Positions 6,162 to 14,308 of a stretch of 58,550 nt of DNA are shown here, one piece after another (position 1 is the stretch's first letter; every line of letters begins with the position of its first letter). Origin of the DNA: Candidatus Anaeroferrophillacea bacterium (lineage in GTDB: Bacteria; Desulfobacterota; Anaeroferrophillalia; Anaeroferrophillales; Anaeroferrophillaceae); assembly GCA_016933675.1 (NCBI GenBank), contig JAFGAM010000116.1, positions 1 to 58,550 on the forward strand, given 5' to 3'. The notes under the pieces are model-generated. The model was not told where the DNA came from. It saw only the letters and a list, made by a program, of their open reading frames with translations, and did no database searches. The translations under genes were made by a program, and so were the position numbers.

Positions 6162-7427
6162 CTAGGAAAAATATTCCCAGAAGCTCACCACTTTTATCTC
6201 ACTTATACTTTCATCTGCCAAGGCGGAGTCTCCCTGATTGTAAGTGATGATGTATTTCTCACCCACCGCAAAAGGGAGTTTTGCGATCCCATTGATCTCT
6301 CTTGTTCTGTTCTGATCATTGATCTCATAACAAACCTGGATGGCGATAGTTTTATCATCCTTGACAGCGATAAAATCACACTCGCTGGTTTTGTTGTAAA
6401 AGTATAATACAAAACCTCTTTTTACAAGCTCGCTATAGACAAGATTTTCTAAAAGTTTTCCATAATTCGAGCTGAAATTAAACCCAAGATTCATGAAGCC
6501 ATTGTCACATAAGTAGAGTTTCTTTTTGTTATTGATCTGCTCCTTGAGTGAAAAGGAGTATAGTTTTAACTCCTTAAACAAATAACAACTTTCCATGGCC
6601 TCAACATAATCTTTTACCGATTTATCATTTAACTTCAGCGCTTTTGCGAGTGATGCATAAGAGTACAGCGACGTGAGGTTTGTTAAAGTGTAAAAGCTTA
6701 ACTCTTTAAAACCTTTTATATCCCTGATTTGCTTGTTGGCAATACAGTCTTTGAGTAAAATGGTATCGTAATAGCTACTTAAAACTTCTCTTTTTAGTTC
6801 GTTTTCTAACTCATACACCTCTGCAAAAGAGCCATAGCTCATCATATCATCAACGATTTTTAAAACTTTCGGCAATTGTTTATTCAGTTCAAGGTAGCTG
6901 TTGATATTGTTTATTTTTAAAATCTCACTGAAACTTAAAGGATACACTTTTGTAGATACATATCTTCCCGTAAGCAGAGTGGCCAACTCACCGTTGAGCA
7001 GTGAAGAGTTTGACCCTGTGATAAATATTTTTTTAAATTCACCACTATCATAGACACTTTTGACATATTTTTCCCAGCCGCATATCGCTTGTACTTCATC
7101 CAGCAAAAGATACTTTATCTCTTTTTGGGTAAGTTTTCGGGCGGTTTGTATTATCTCATAAAAACTCTGCGGATGGTTTGAGTATTTGATAAAAAAGGGA
7201 TCATCCAGGTTGATATACAGTATCTCTTTGGGGTCAGTCTCAAGGCTTAGCAGGTGGTTGATAATAAGTTTAAACAAAGAGGATTTTCCCCCTCTTCTGA
7301 TCCCCTGCAGTACTTGTATATGTTTTGTTTGAAGATTTTGAATAAGCTTCGTAAAAACTTCTCGCTCATACAAGCCATCATATCTTTTTTCCCAATGTTT
7401 ATTTTGGGATATTAACACTTTGTTCAT
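6162..7427 (-). CDS. AAA family ATPase with DUF4143 domain
   Basis: A 421-residue protein. The N-terminal part holds a Walker A motif (LQGIRRGGKSSLFK, near residue 45), Walker B (IKYLLLDEVQAI), a sensor-like IFITGSNSSLL and LLTGRYVSTKVYPLSFSE, and the C-terminal half carries the DUF4143 region with a PD-(D/E)xK-like strand (ECDFIAVKDDKTIAIQVCYE). The family is widespread and strain-variable; the function is not established, and members have been guessed to act in mobile-element or toxin-like roles. Codon use is strikingly AT-rich (Lys, Asn, Ile and Leu as AAA, AAT, ATA, TTA), unlike its neighbours, and resembles Campylobacterota-type genes, so recent transfer is likely. It has its own near-consensus promoter and is flanked by RNase-gene shards. 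The gene looks full-length and intact. Confidence 0.88.
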   Translation of the reverse strand: MNKVLISQNKHWEKRYDGLYEREVFTKLIQNLQTKHIQVLQGIRRGGKSSLFKLIINHLLSLETDPKEILYINLDDPFFIKYSNHPQSFYEIIQTARKLTQKEIKYLLLDEVQAICGWEKYVKSVYDSGEFKKIFITGSNSSLLNGELATLLTGRYVSTKVYPLSFSEILKINNINSYLELNKQLPKVLKIVDDMMSYGSFAEVYELENELKREVLSSYYDTILLKDCIANKQIRDIKGFKELSFYTLTNLTSLYSYASLAKALKLNDKSVKDYVEAMESCYLFKELKLYSFSLKEQINNKKKLYLCDNGFMNLGFNFSSNYGKLLENLVYSELVKRGFVLYFYNKTSECDFIAVKDDKTIAIQVCYEINDQNRTREINGIAKLPFAVGEKYIITYNQGDSALADESISEIKVVSFWEYFS

Positions 7428-7459
7428 AGTCTGCCCCCTGATTTTTGTGCATATCTCGT

Positions 7460-7486
7460 ATTATAATGCGGTATATAAAATGTCAA
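7460..7486 (-). promoter_or_regulatory. Promoter of the AAA ATPase gene
   Basis: On the minus strand TTGACA (7486-7481) and TATAAT (7465-7460) are both perfect consensus hexamers but separated by 15 bases; reading TAATAC as the -10 gives 17. They lie about 35 bp before the ATG at 7427. The right-hand RNase shard begins only 9 bp upstream, so the promoter arrived with the gene. Confidence 0.7.
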
Positions 7487-7494
7487 GGGGAAAG

Positions 7495-7616
7495 CCGGGG
7501 ACGTTGTAGATATTTTGCTTTTCTTTTTCTGACCCATGCCCATATCGACCATATCGGCCGGGCGCCTACGTTGATTTCGACGACCGGCGCTGCGATATTC
7601 GCGCTCGCGTCCGCAG
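7495..7616 (+). pseudogene. Right shard of the MBL RNase gene (two joined pieces)
   Basis: Bases 7495-7556 resemble the part of the RNase gene encoding DFLFLTHAHIDHIG (about 3441-3482), and 7560-7616 match 4430-4483 encoding GAYVYLDDRRCDIRARV. About 950 bp between them is deleted, the join falling at a CGGGCGCC/GGGGGCC microhomology. The first part is a direct repeat of 5899-5954. The shard ends where it truncates the PIN-domain gene on the other strand. Confidence 0.82.
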
Positions 7617-7823
7617 TCCGCTAATTGCGTCAATAATCTCATCCCGGGGTATTTCATAAACCGATTCCAGCACCCAGATTAATTCCAGCACCACCAGCAA
7701 CGGTATGAATAGTTGCTCCCTGCCGGATTCGGCATCTTTGAAAATTCTGTAGACTTTTTCGGTTTGTAGTACATCATCGCCAACCAGGAATCAGACAAGA
7801 ATGTTAGTGTCTAAGGCTTTCAT
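7617..7823 (-). pseudogene. VapC-like PIN-domain toxin, inactivated
   Basis: Reading from ATG 7823 gives MKALDTNILV, then an in-frame TGA where PIN proteins have Arg or a similar residue, then FLVGDDVLQTEKVYRIF and LFIPLLVVLELIWVLESVYE. This is a clear PIN toxin N-terminus with the first catalytic Asp (LDTN) and the conserved Glu (VLELIWVL). The TGA could have arisen from CGA by one change. The C-terminal half, with the remaining acidic residues, is replaced by the RNase-gene shard. The start overlaps the antitoxin stop (ATGA), the normal operon arrangement. It is non-functional as a toxin. Confidence 0.85.
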
Positions 7824-8068
7824 TGGAATGTGCTCTGCAGCCGTTTCCTGATGGCGTCGTCCATGGCTTCAATGCTTACCGGTTTTCGTCCGGCTTTATG
7901 TAGTTTGTAAAACATTTCGTCCACATTTCTGGAGACTGGTTTGAGCACTGCCTCCATGTTTCCCGTAACCGTGATTTCAACCCTGTCACCGGCGTGCAGA
8001 TTGAGAGATTCCCTAACTTTTTTGGGAATGGTTAGTTGCCCTTTGCTGGTAACAGTTGCTAATGGCAT
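7820..8068 (-). CDS. AbrB/SpoVT (VapB-type) antitoxin
   Basis: An 82-residue protein with the swapped-hairpin AbrB DNA-binding domain at the N-terminus: LATVTSKGQLTIPKKVRESL, then LHAGDRVEITV. The C-terminal half (DEMFYKLHKAGRKPVSIEAM) is the toxin-binding part typical of VapB proteins. It begins with a good ribosome-binding site (AAGGAGG) and its stop overlaps the PIN toxin start. Because the toxin is broken, this is now an orphan antitoxin. It could still repress its own promoter (8104-8132) or protect against a related toxin elsewhere; both are inferences. Confidence 0.88.
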   Translation of the reverse strand: MPLATVTSKGQLTIPKKVRESLNLHAGDRVEITVTGNMEAVLKPVSRNVDEMFYKLHKAGRKPVSIEAMDDAIRKRLQSTFQ

Positions 8069-8103
8069 GATATCCTCCTTACTTTAGACAGATTCTTGCA
8101 TTG

Positions 8104-8132
8104 AGGGTAAGAGGTGATCGCCTGTATGTCAA
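8104..8132 (-). promoter_or_regulatory. Probable promoter of the AbrB/PIN operon
   Basis: On the minus strand TTGACA (8132-8127) is followed after 17 bases by TACCCT (8109-8104), about 35 bp upstream of the antitoxin start. The -35 is perfect; the -10 is weak, as may suit an autoregulated operon. Confidence 0.5.
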
Positions 8133-8524
8133 GTATTTTGAGTTAGTAGCGCACGCGGGGATCTGAACGAGGGGTGTCGGGTAACCGGCATTCCTATCGT
8201 GACCGGAGCTGGCGCGGGCGGCTGCCCTGGGCCGGCCCGGCGTCCTGGAAAAAAATCACGCATCGGTGCGCGAGCGCCAGGCCGGCATGGCCTGTCGCCC
8301 GGCGAATCTGGTGGGTTTGTGAAGGCTGTAAATTTGCCGGTGATGGAGTCAACCCCTTTGTTTTTTGGGGAGCGTATGGTATTGTAATTGAAAGTTTAAG
8401 CATGGCGTCGTTAACCAGGAAACTCATCGGGTGCCGGAACGGTGAGGACAGGTATAGATTCGTAGAAACACTTTAATCGCTCCGCGGATTCCTTTCGGGA
8501 TATGGTGCGGAAAGCCCCCGTCCG
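8133..8524. other. Intergenic region between the accessory island and wecA
   Basis: No convincing gene. The part at 8351-8386 resembles 1664-1700 (both have TTTGTTTTTTTG-like runs followed by a TATGGTATT extended -10-like motif), suggesting that the two edges of the island carry related DNA. A promoter for wecA could lie here (TGGTATTGT at about 8375). A weak 100-codon frame at 8174-8476 has no recognisable features and is not annotated. Confidence 0.4.
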
Positions 8525-10183
8525 ATGAATTATTTTATTTCCCTGTTGACCGCGTTGTATGTCACCGTAATCATGGTGCCAATCTGCCGGCGGCTGGCGC
8601 TGAAGTTCCAAATCGTCGACCTGCCCGATGCCCGCAAGGTGCATCAGCACCCCATCCCGCGCATCGGCGGCGTGGCTATGGCTCTCGGCGCCCTGGTGCC
8701 GGTGTGCCTCTGGTTGCCGCCGGATCCCCTGGTGCTGCCGGTCCTCGGCGGTGCCGGCATCCTCGTGGCCGCCGGATTTCTCGATGATGTCTACGACCTC
8801 GACTACCGCCTGAAGTTTGGTGCCCAGATTCTTGCCGCCGTGTGGGTTGCGGGGTTCGGCGGGGTGGCCGTCCGCGGTTTCGGCGGGCCGCTGTCGCAGA
8901 ACATCATCATCCCGCCGTGGTTCGGTATGCCGCTGACGCTGGTGATCATCGTCGGGGTTACCAACGCCATCAACCTCGCCGATGGCCTCGATGGCCTGGC
9001 GGGCGGCATCTCACTGCTCAGTTTTGCCTGTATCGGTCTTCTCTCCTGGGGCTGCGGCGACCTGGTCATCGGCATGCTGGCCGCCGCCGTCATCGGCGCC
9101 CTGCTGGGCTTTCTGCGCTACAACACCTATCCGGCGACCATCTTCATGGGGGACGCCGGGAGCCAGATGCTCGGTTTTCTGGCCATTTCCCTCACCCTTG
9201 GCCTTACCCGGCGCCACGCGCCCCTCAGCCCCTTCGTGCCCCTCCTGCTGCTGGGCTTCCCCATCCTCGACACCCTGTCGGTGATGACCGCCCGCATCTA
9301 TCACGGCCGCTCGCCCTTTGCCCCCGATAAAAACCATTTTCATCACAAGCTCATGCGCATCGGCCTGACCCACCGTCAATCGGTGATGGCCATCTACGCG
9401 TTGCAGCTTCTGCTCACCGTTTCCGCCTGGCTTTTCCGGTTTTACCCCGACTGGATGTTGCTGGGAGGCTACCTCGTCTTTTGTTTCCTGGTGCTGGGCT
9501 TCTTCTATCTGTGCAGCGTTGGCAGACTTCAATTCGGCGCGGCGGCGGTTAATCCGGCCCGCTCCGTCAGCGAGCGGGAGCGGCGTTTCGTCGATCCCCG
9601 GCTGATGATCATCTGGTCGTTCCGGGCGCTGAGGGTGCTCGTTCCCCTGATGCTGCTGCTGGTGGGTGTGACGGCGGCGGAGATGCCGCGCTGGGCGGGG
9701 TGGGGCGCCATCGCCGGGGCGGCCGGTATTCTGCTGGTCACCCGGCTGCCGTCGGCGGCGAAGGTGGAGGCCGTGGTGCTGCGGCTGCCGGTGTACCTGC
9801 TGCTGCCGATCCTCTGTTTTCAGGACCAGGCAGTCACCCGGCAGCTGGCCGCTCTGTGGGTCGTACCGGCGCCGCGGCTGCTTCTCGCCGGGTACCTGGC
9901 CCTCGCTGCCGCCGCCGTACTGGTGGTGCGCTACAGCCGCCGCGCCGGCTACCAGACCACGCCTCTCGATCTGCTGATCCTGTCTCTTGTCCTCTTCATT
10001 CCCCTGGTGCGGCCGGTAGGCGGCGATGCCGCCAGGGTCTACGGCCTGCTGTCGGTCCAGTTGCTGACCACCTTTTACAGCTTCGAGGTGCTGGTGGAGG
10101 AGCTGCGCGGGGATTTTCGCCGCCTGCGGCAGGCGCTGGTGGCGGTGTTGCTGCTGTGGGCGCTCAGAGGTCTGCTGTTGTAA
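8525..10183 (+). CDS. WecA/MraY-type undecaprenyl-phosphate sugar-1-phosphate transferase
   Basis: A polytopic membrane enzyme expected to transfer a HexNAc-1-phosphate from a UDP-sugar to undecaprenyl phosphate, the first step of lipid-linked glycan synthesis. Diagnostic motifs are HQHPIPRIGGVAM, GFLDDVYDLDYRLKFGAQ (the DDxxD metal site), VTNAINLADGLDGLAGG, ATIFMGDAGSQMLGF and PDKNHFHHKLMRIGL. The catalytic part ends near residue 320; the remaining ~230 residues are an extra, mostly hydrophobic region, making the protein 552 residues versus the usual ~350. The extended form may be typical of exosortase-associated copies. It starts the 3' half of the exopolysaccharide cluster, 92 bp before the exosortase. 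It is called WecA-like rather than wecA because the sugar is unknown. Confidence 0.9.
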   Translation: MNYFISLLTALYVTVIMVPICRRLALKFQIVDLPDARKVHQHPIPRIGGVAMALGALVPVCLWLPPDPLVLPVLGGAGILVAAGFLDDVYDLDYRLKFGAQILAAVWVAGFGGVAVRGFGGPLSQNIIIPPWFGMPLTLVIIVGVTNAINLADGLDGLAGGISLLSFACIGLLSWGCGDLVIGMLAAAVIGALLGFLRYNTYPATIFMGDAGSQMLGFLAISLTLGLTRRHAPLSPFVPLLLLGFPILDTLSVMTARIYHGRSPFAPDKNHFHHKLMRIGLTHRQSVMAIYALQLLLTVSAWLFRFYPDWMLLGGYLVFCFLVLGFFYLCSVGRLQFGAAAVNPARSVSERERRFVDPRLMIIWSFRALRVLVPLMLLLVGVTAAEMPRWAGWGAIAGAAGILLVTRLPSAAKVEAVVLRLPVYLLLPILCFQDQAVTRQLAALWVVPAPRLLLAGYLALAAAAVLVVRYSRRAGYQTTPLDLLILSLVLFIPLVRPVGGDAARVYGLLSVQLLTTFYSFEVLVEELRGDFRRLRQALVAVLLLWALRGLLL

Positions 10184-10274
10184 TTCCCCGCCGTCGGCAA
10201 AGATGCACGTCGGTGCCGGTGCTCCCGCCGGTTTCGGTAAAGGTGCCGGCCGGTTTGCCGAAAAGAAGGAAGTG

Positions 10275-11804
10275 ATGATGATCTTGATCCGTTTACTCGT
10301 CTATGCCGCGCTGATCGCCGCCGTCGTCGGCTCGTCCCTGCCGCGTCTGATCGGTATCTGGCAGGGGGAAGACTACAGCTATTGTCTGTTCATTCCGTTC
10401 GTTATCGCTTACGTTCTGTGGGAGCGGCGGCAGGAACTCGTCCGGGTGCCGGTGCACCCGGCGTGGAGCGGCATCGTTGTCCTGCTCCTGGCGCTGGCGA
10501 GTTTCTGGCTCGGCGAACTGGGGGGCGAGTTCACCGCCATCTACTTCTCCGCCTGGCTCGCGGTGGCGGCGTTGACGGTGCTGCACCTGGGCTGGGGTCG
10601 GCTCAGGGCCTGCTGGTTTTCGTTCCTGCTCGGCTTTACCATGATTCCGCTGCCGAGTTTTCTGCTCAACCGCCTGTCCCTGGAACTCAAGCTCGTCTCC
10701 TCGGCGGTGGGGGTGGGGCTGATGCGTCTTGCCGGCCTGTCGGTTTTTCGTGAAGGCAATATCATCGACCTCGGCTATACCCAGCTCCAGGTGGTGGACG
10801 CCTGCAGCGGCATCCGCTACCTCTTCGCCATCATCGTCCTGGCGCTGATCCTCGCTTACTTCTTCCGCGCCGCCTGGTGGAAACGCCTGATCCTGGTTTT
10901 CTCCTCGGTGCCGCTCATCATCCTCGCCAACGGCATGCGCATCGCCCTGACCGGGATGCTCTACCGCTGGCTGGGGCCGGCCGCGGCGGAAGGGTTTTTT
11001 CACGAATTCGTCGGCATCTTCATCTTCCTCTTCGCCCTGGCGGTGATGCTGCCGGAGATATGGCTGCTGGCCAGGATACCGGGCGCGGCGCCGCCGGTAC
11101 CCCCGGTCGGTATCGGTTCCGGCCGGCGGCTGTTTGCGCCGCCGCCTTCCTCGCCGTGGCCGCGCTTTGCGGTGGCGACGCTGCTGCTCGCCGCCACCGC
11201 CGCCGCCGGCAATCTGGTGGACTTCCGTGAACGGGTGCCGGCAGCGAAGAATTTCACCACGTTTCCTTTGGAATTGGAGGCCTGGCACGCCGACGGTCGT
11301 GAAACCATGGAACGGCAGTTCATCGAGGCCCTGGATCTGAGTGACTATGCCGTTATCGATTACCGAAACCCCGGCGGCGGCCTGGTCAATTTCTACGTCG
11401 CCTATTACGAGAGCCAGCGCAAAGGGGAATCGATCCACTCGCCGGCCACCTGTCTGCCCGGCAGCGGCTGGCGTTTCCGCCAGGGGGGCACCGTCCGCGT
11501 CGATCTGCCCGGGCGGGCGGCTTTTCCGGTGAACCGCGCCTTCATGGAGAAATCCGGCTACCGCCAGCTCAGCTATTACTGGTTTCCCCAGCGCGGGCGA
11601 ATCCTGACCAATGCGTACCAGTTGAAGATCTTCGCCTTCTGGGACGCCCTTGTCAGCCGCCGGACCGACGGCGCCCTGGTGCGGCTCATTACCCCCATCG
11701 GCCCCGATGAACCGGTGGCGGCGGCCGACGCCCGGCTGCAGGATTTCATGACCGCTCTGCTGCCGGTGCTGGAAACCTATATACCCGGTCGGAATCTGCC
11801 CTGA
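10275..11804 (+). CDS. Exosortase-EpsI fusion protein
   Basis: An integral membrane transpeptidase-like protein of the exosortase family, which processes C-terminal sorting signals of exported proteins alongside exopolysaccharide production. The N-terminal ~290 residues have about eight membrane helices and the catalytic triad in order: Cys177 (QVVDACSGIRYL), Arg222 (ANGMRIALTG) and His243 (GFFHEFVGIFIF). Residues ~320-505 are an EpsI domain (FPLELEAWHADGRETMERQF, NFYVAYYESQRKGESIHSP, CLPGSGWRF). Fusion to EpsI is a feature I recall for the XrtD (VPLPA-CTERM) subclass, but subclass assignment is tentative. Start at ATG 10275 follows an AAGAAGGAAG site; 10278 is equally possible and the upstream in-frame region is not conserved. 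No candidate sorting-signal substrate was found in the window. Confidence 0.9.
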   Translation: MMILIRLLVYAALIAAVVGSSLPRLIGIWQGEDYSYCLFIPFVIAYVLWERRQELVRVPVHPAWSGIVVLLLALASFWLGELGGEFTAIYFSAWLAVAALTVLHLGWGRLRACWFSFLLGFTMIPLPSFLLNRLSLELKLVSSAVGVGLMRLAGLSVFREGNIIDLGYTQLQVVDACSGIRYLFAIIVLALILAYFFRAAWWKRLILVFSSVPLIILANGMRIALTGMLYRWLGPAAAEGFFHEFVGIFIFLFALAVMLPEIWLLARIPGAAPPVPPVGIGSGRRLFAPPPSSPWPRFAVATLLLAATAAAGNLVDFRERVPAAKNFTTFPLELEAWHADGRETMERQFIEALDLSDYAVIDYRNPGGGLVNFYVAYYESQRKGESIHSPATCLPGSGWRFRQGGTVRVDLPGRAAFPVNRAFMEKSGYRQLSYYWFPQRGRILTNAYQLKIFAFWDALVSRRTDGALVRLITPIGPDEPVAAADARLQDFMTALLPVLETYIPGRNLP

Positions 11805-11812
11805 CCAAAGTG

Positions 11813-11912
11813 GTGGCTTCGTGACACGTCCATCGTCTTCGCTGCCTGCCGGCGTGGCCGGTGCGTGTTCCACGCCGACAGGCGCGGCAACCTGAGTCAT
11901 CGCGGCGTAGTC
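11813..11912 (+). repeat. Dispersed intergenic element, copy A
   Basis: This copy reads GGTGGCTTCGTGACACG, then CCATCGTCTTCGCTGCCTGC, then a 7-bp perfect inverted repeat (GGCGTGG/CCACGCC), then GGCGCGGCAACCTGAGTCAT. It shares both flanks with copies B (33264), C (42970), D (34678, reverse) and E (20811, reverse), while the internal stem differs in sequence. It lies in the 250-bp leader of the PrsT-like gene, in the same direction. Confidence 0.75.
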
Positions 11913-12057
11913 CGGGCGGGTTGTAAATCCGCCTCCCATGTGCGCCTTTCCTCGGGCAGGGAAGCGCCGCGATATCGCCGGCAATGCAGCAATCGCGATG
12001 CCGGCGCCCCATCTCCCGGCGAGGGGAGGAACTTTTTCCGTAATGGAGGATATGAAC

Positions 12058-14250
12058 ATGAACAAGCGGCGCATACAGTCTTTCGTCCTGCTGTTTTTTC
12101 TGCTGCTGGCCGCCGCCTGCGGCGATCCGGCGGCGAAGAAGCAAAAATACTTCACCCGCGGGCAGGAGCTGTTTGAACAGGGCGACTACGTCAATGCCGC
12201 TCTGGAGGTAAAGAATGCCATCCAGGTCGACCCGAAATTCGCCGCCGCCTACGCCCTGCTGGGTGAATGCGAGCTGAAACAGGGCGAACCGCGCCGAGCC
12301 TACGGCGCTTTTGCCAAGGCGGTGGAGCTTGACGGTGCCCTCTACGATGCCCGCATCTCCCTCGGCGAACTGCTGCTGCTGGGCCGGGATCCGCTCAAAG
12401 CCCTGGAGCAGGCCGAGGCGGTGCTGGCCGCCCGGCCCGACAACCAAGCCGCCCTGGCCTTGAAGGCCGGCTGCCTGGCGGAAACCGGGCAGCGTGAAGC
12501 GGCGGAGAAGATCCTCGCGGCGTTGACCGCCGCCGATACCGACCAGCTCGAGGCCTGGCTGCGTCTGGCGCGTCTGCGCCACGGTGAGAAAGACCTCACC
12601 GGGGCTCGCGCGCTGCTCGAGCGGGCGCTGGAAAAACAGCCCGACCGTCGGCGGGTGCGGCTGCTGCTGGTCAATCTGCTGGAGGAAATGAACGATGTCG
12701 CCGCCGCCGAGGCCGAGCTTGCCACGGTGCTGGAAGGGGTTGCCGCCGGCGATCGTGAGCGGCTGATTCTGTCCCGTTTCTACGCCCGGCATGGGCGGCT
12801 GGAAGATGCCGAACAGGTGCTGGTGCGGGTGCGCGACGCCAATCCCGATGCCGCCGACGTGCGCCTGATCCTGGCACGCTTCCATGCTGCGAACGGTCGG
12901 GCGGAACGTTTTGTCGCCGAACTCGAGGGGGCGCGGAAGGCGTTGCCGAAAGATTTCGCCATCTGCCGTGAATGGGTGGGGTATCTGCTGTCGCAGCAGA
13001 AGGTCGACGAGGCGTTGGTCGATTTGCAGGCCTATCGCGAGGCGGTGACCGAGGGGCCGGATAATATCTCCGCCCGGGTGCTGACGGCGGAGATTACCCT
13101 GCGCCGCGGTGATGCCGAGGCCGCCCTGGTTCTGGCTGACGGGGTGCTGAAGGACAACCCCGGCGATCTCGGCGCGCAACTGGTGCGCGGCGAGGTGCTG
13201 CTGGCGCAGAAGGATCTGGAAGGCGCGGTCGCCGCTTTCCGTGCGGTGATCGACGAGAATCCTGACAGGATCACCCTTTACCTGCGTCTGGCCCAGGCGC
13301 ACCTGGCCAACGAAGAGCCCAATCTGGCGGTCAACGTGCTCGAGGACGCGGTCAGGAGACAACCCGGGGCGGTCAATGCCGTGCTGGCGCTGGCCGATGT
13401 TCTGCGCCGCCAGGGCAACGACAGCCGGGTGTTGAGTGTCCTGGAAACCGGGTTGCAGGCGGAGCCGGATGCCCTCCCCCTGCTGGAGCGGGTGGCGGTG
13501 GAGTATGCCCGCCGGGGGCGGACGGATGACGGCCTGCGGCTGGCGCGCCAACGGCTGGAAGCGCATCCCGATGCCCCCCTGCTGCGGGTGCTGGAGGCCC
13601 GTATGCTGCTGGCCGCCGACCACCGCGCCGAGGCCCGCCTGGCGCTGGATGCCGCGCTGGCCGCGGACCCCGGCAATCAGCCGGCGACCCTCCTGCTTGC
13701 CCGGCTCGAACAGATCGAGAACCGGCTTCCCCAGGCGCTGGAAAAGTACCTGGAACTGCACAGAAAACGCCCCGATGACGCCGGCATCGCCATGGTGGTG
13801 GCCGCCCTGCACGAAAAGAACGGCGACTACGACCTGGCGGGGGCGATCTACCGCGATCTTTTCAAGCACTACCCCGATTCGCCGGTGACCGCCAACAATC
13901 TGGCCTACTACCTGGCCGAACACGATCCGACGCCGGGGAACCTGGCCACGGCGCAGCGGATCGTCACCCCGCTGGTACAGCGTTTTCCGAACCAGGTGCA
14001 GGTGGTGGATACCGCCGCCTGGGTTTACTATCGCCAGGGGAACCATGCCCGGGCCTACGAATTGATCAGGGGGATCGCCGCCAAACTGCCCGATGTGCCC
14101 CTGGCGTTGTACCATGCCGGGGTCATCAGTCAGGCCGCCGGTGACGATGTCGGCGCGAAGGATTATCTCTTGCGGGCGCTGGCCGCAGCGGGGGAGGGTG
14201 AATTCGCCGAACGGCAGGAGACGGAGCGGTTGCTGGAAAAGGTCCGCTGA
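12058..14250 (+). CDS. PrsT-like TPR lipoprotein of the exosortase/EPS system
   Basis: A 730-residue secreted lipoprotein made almost entirely of tetratricopeptide repeats, expected to be anchored in the envelope and to scaffold polysaccharide secretion or protein sorting. The signal peptide ends in LLAAAC with the lipid-modified Cys at residue 21. TPR units recur every ~34 residues from about residue 30 (first: YFTRGQELFEQGDYVNAALE) to the end (NNLAYYLAEHD..., VDTAAWVYYRQGNHARAYEL). The architecture matches PEP-CTERM/exosortase-system TPR lipoproteins (PrsT), though somewhat shorter than many. ATG 12058 has GGAGGA 7 bases upstream; 12052 and 12043 are alternatives with poorer spacing. It follows the exosortase by 253 bp containing a dispersed repeat, so it may have its own promoter. 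Confidence 0.85.
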   Translation: MNKRRIQSFVLLFFLLLAAACGDPAAKKQKYFTRGQELFEQGDYVNAALEVKNAIQVDPKFAAAYALLGECELKQGEPRRAYGAFAKAVELDGALYDARISLGELLLLGRDPLKALEQAEAVLAARPDNQAALALKAGCLAETGQREAAEKILAALTAADTDQLEAWLRLARLRHGEKDLTGARALLERALEKQPDRRRVRLLLVNLLEEMNDVAAAEAELATVLEGVAAGDRERLILSRFYARHGRLEDAEQVLVRVRDANPDAADVRLILARFHAANGRAERFVAELEGARKALPKDFAICREWVGYLLSQQKVDEALVDLQAYREAVTEGPDNISARVLTAEITLRRGDAEAALVLADGVLKDNPGDLGAQLVRGEVLLAQKDLEGAVAAFRAVIDENPDRITLYLRLAQAHLANEEPNLAVNVLEDAVRRQPGAVNAVLALADVLRRQGNDSRVLSVLETGLQAEPDALPLLERVAVEYARRGRTDDGLRLARQRLEAHPDAPLLRVLEARMLLAADHRAEARLALDAALAADPGNQPATLLLARLEQIENRLPQALEKYLELHRKRPDDAGIAMVVAALHEKNGDYDLAGAIYRDLFKHYPDSPVTANNLAYYLAEHDPTPGNLATAQRIVTPLVQRFPNQVQVVDTAAWVYYRQGNHARAYELIRGIAAKLPDVPLALYHAGVISQAAGDDVGAKDYLLRALAAAGEGEFAERQETERLLEKVR

Positions 14251-14308
14251 GATGGTGCCGGCCGGGGTGGCGCCGGGTTCGCCGTACCTGGCGGTACCGG
14301 GTTCGCCG

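Noticed and set aside
8174-8476. A 100-codon plus-strand frame before wecA
   Set aside because: No ribosome-binding site, no recognisable motif, and composition shifts within it; it looks like chance or decayed sequence.
11829-11912. Possible cyclic-di-GMP riboswitch in the leader of the TPR gene
   Set aside because: The conserved GEMM bases (such as GGGCAAACC and GGGACGCAAAG) are absent on either strand; the sequence instead matches the dispersed repeat family.
10293-12155. A 620-codon open frame on the minus strand
   Set aside because: It is the complement of the exosortase and PrsT genes; its protein is Arg/Pro/His-rich with no family features. Similar long shadows opposite 12058-14250 and 52370-54466 were rejected for the same reason.
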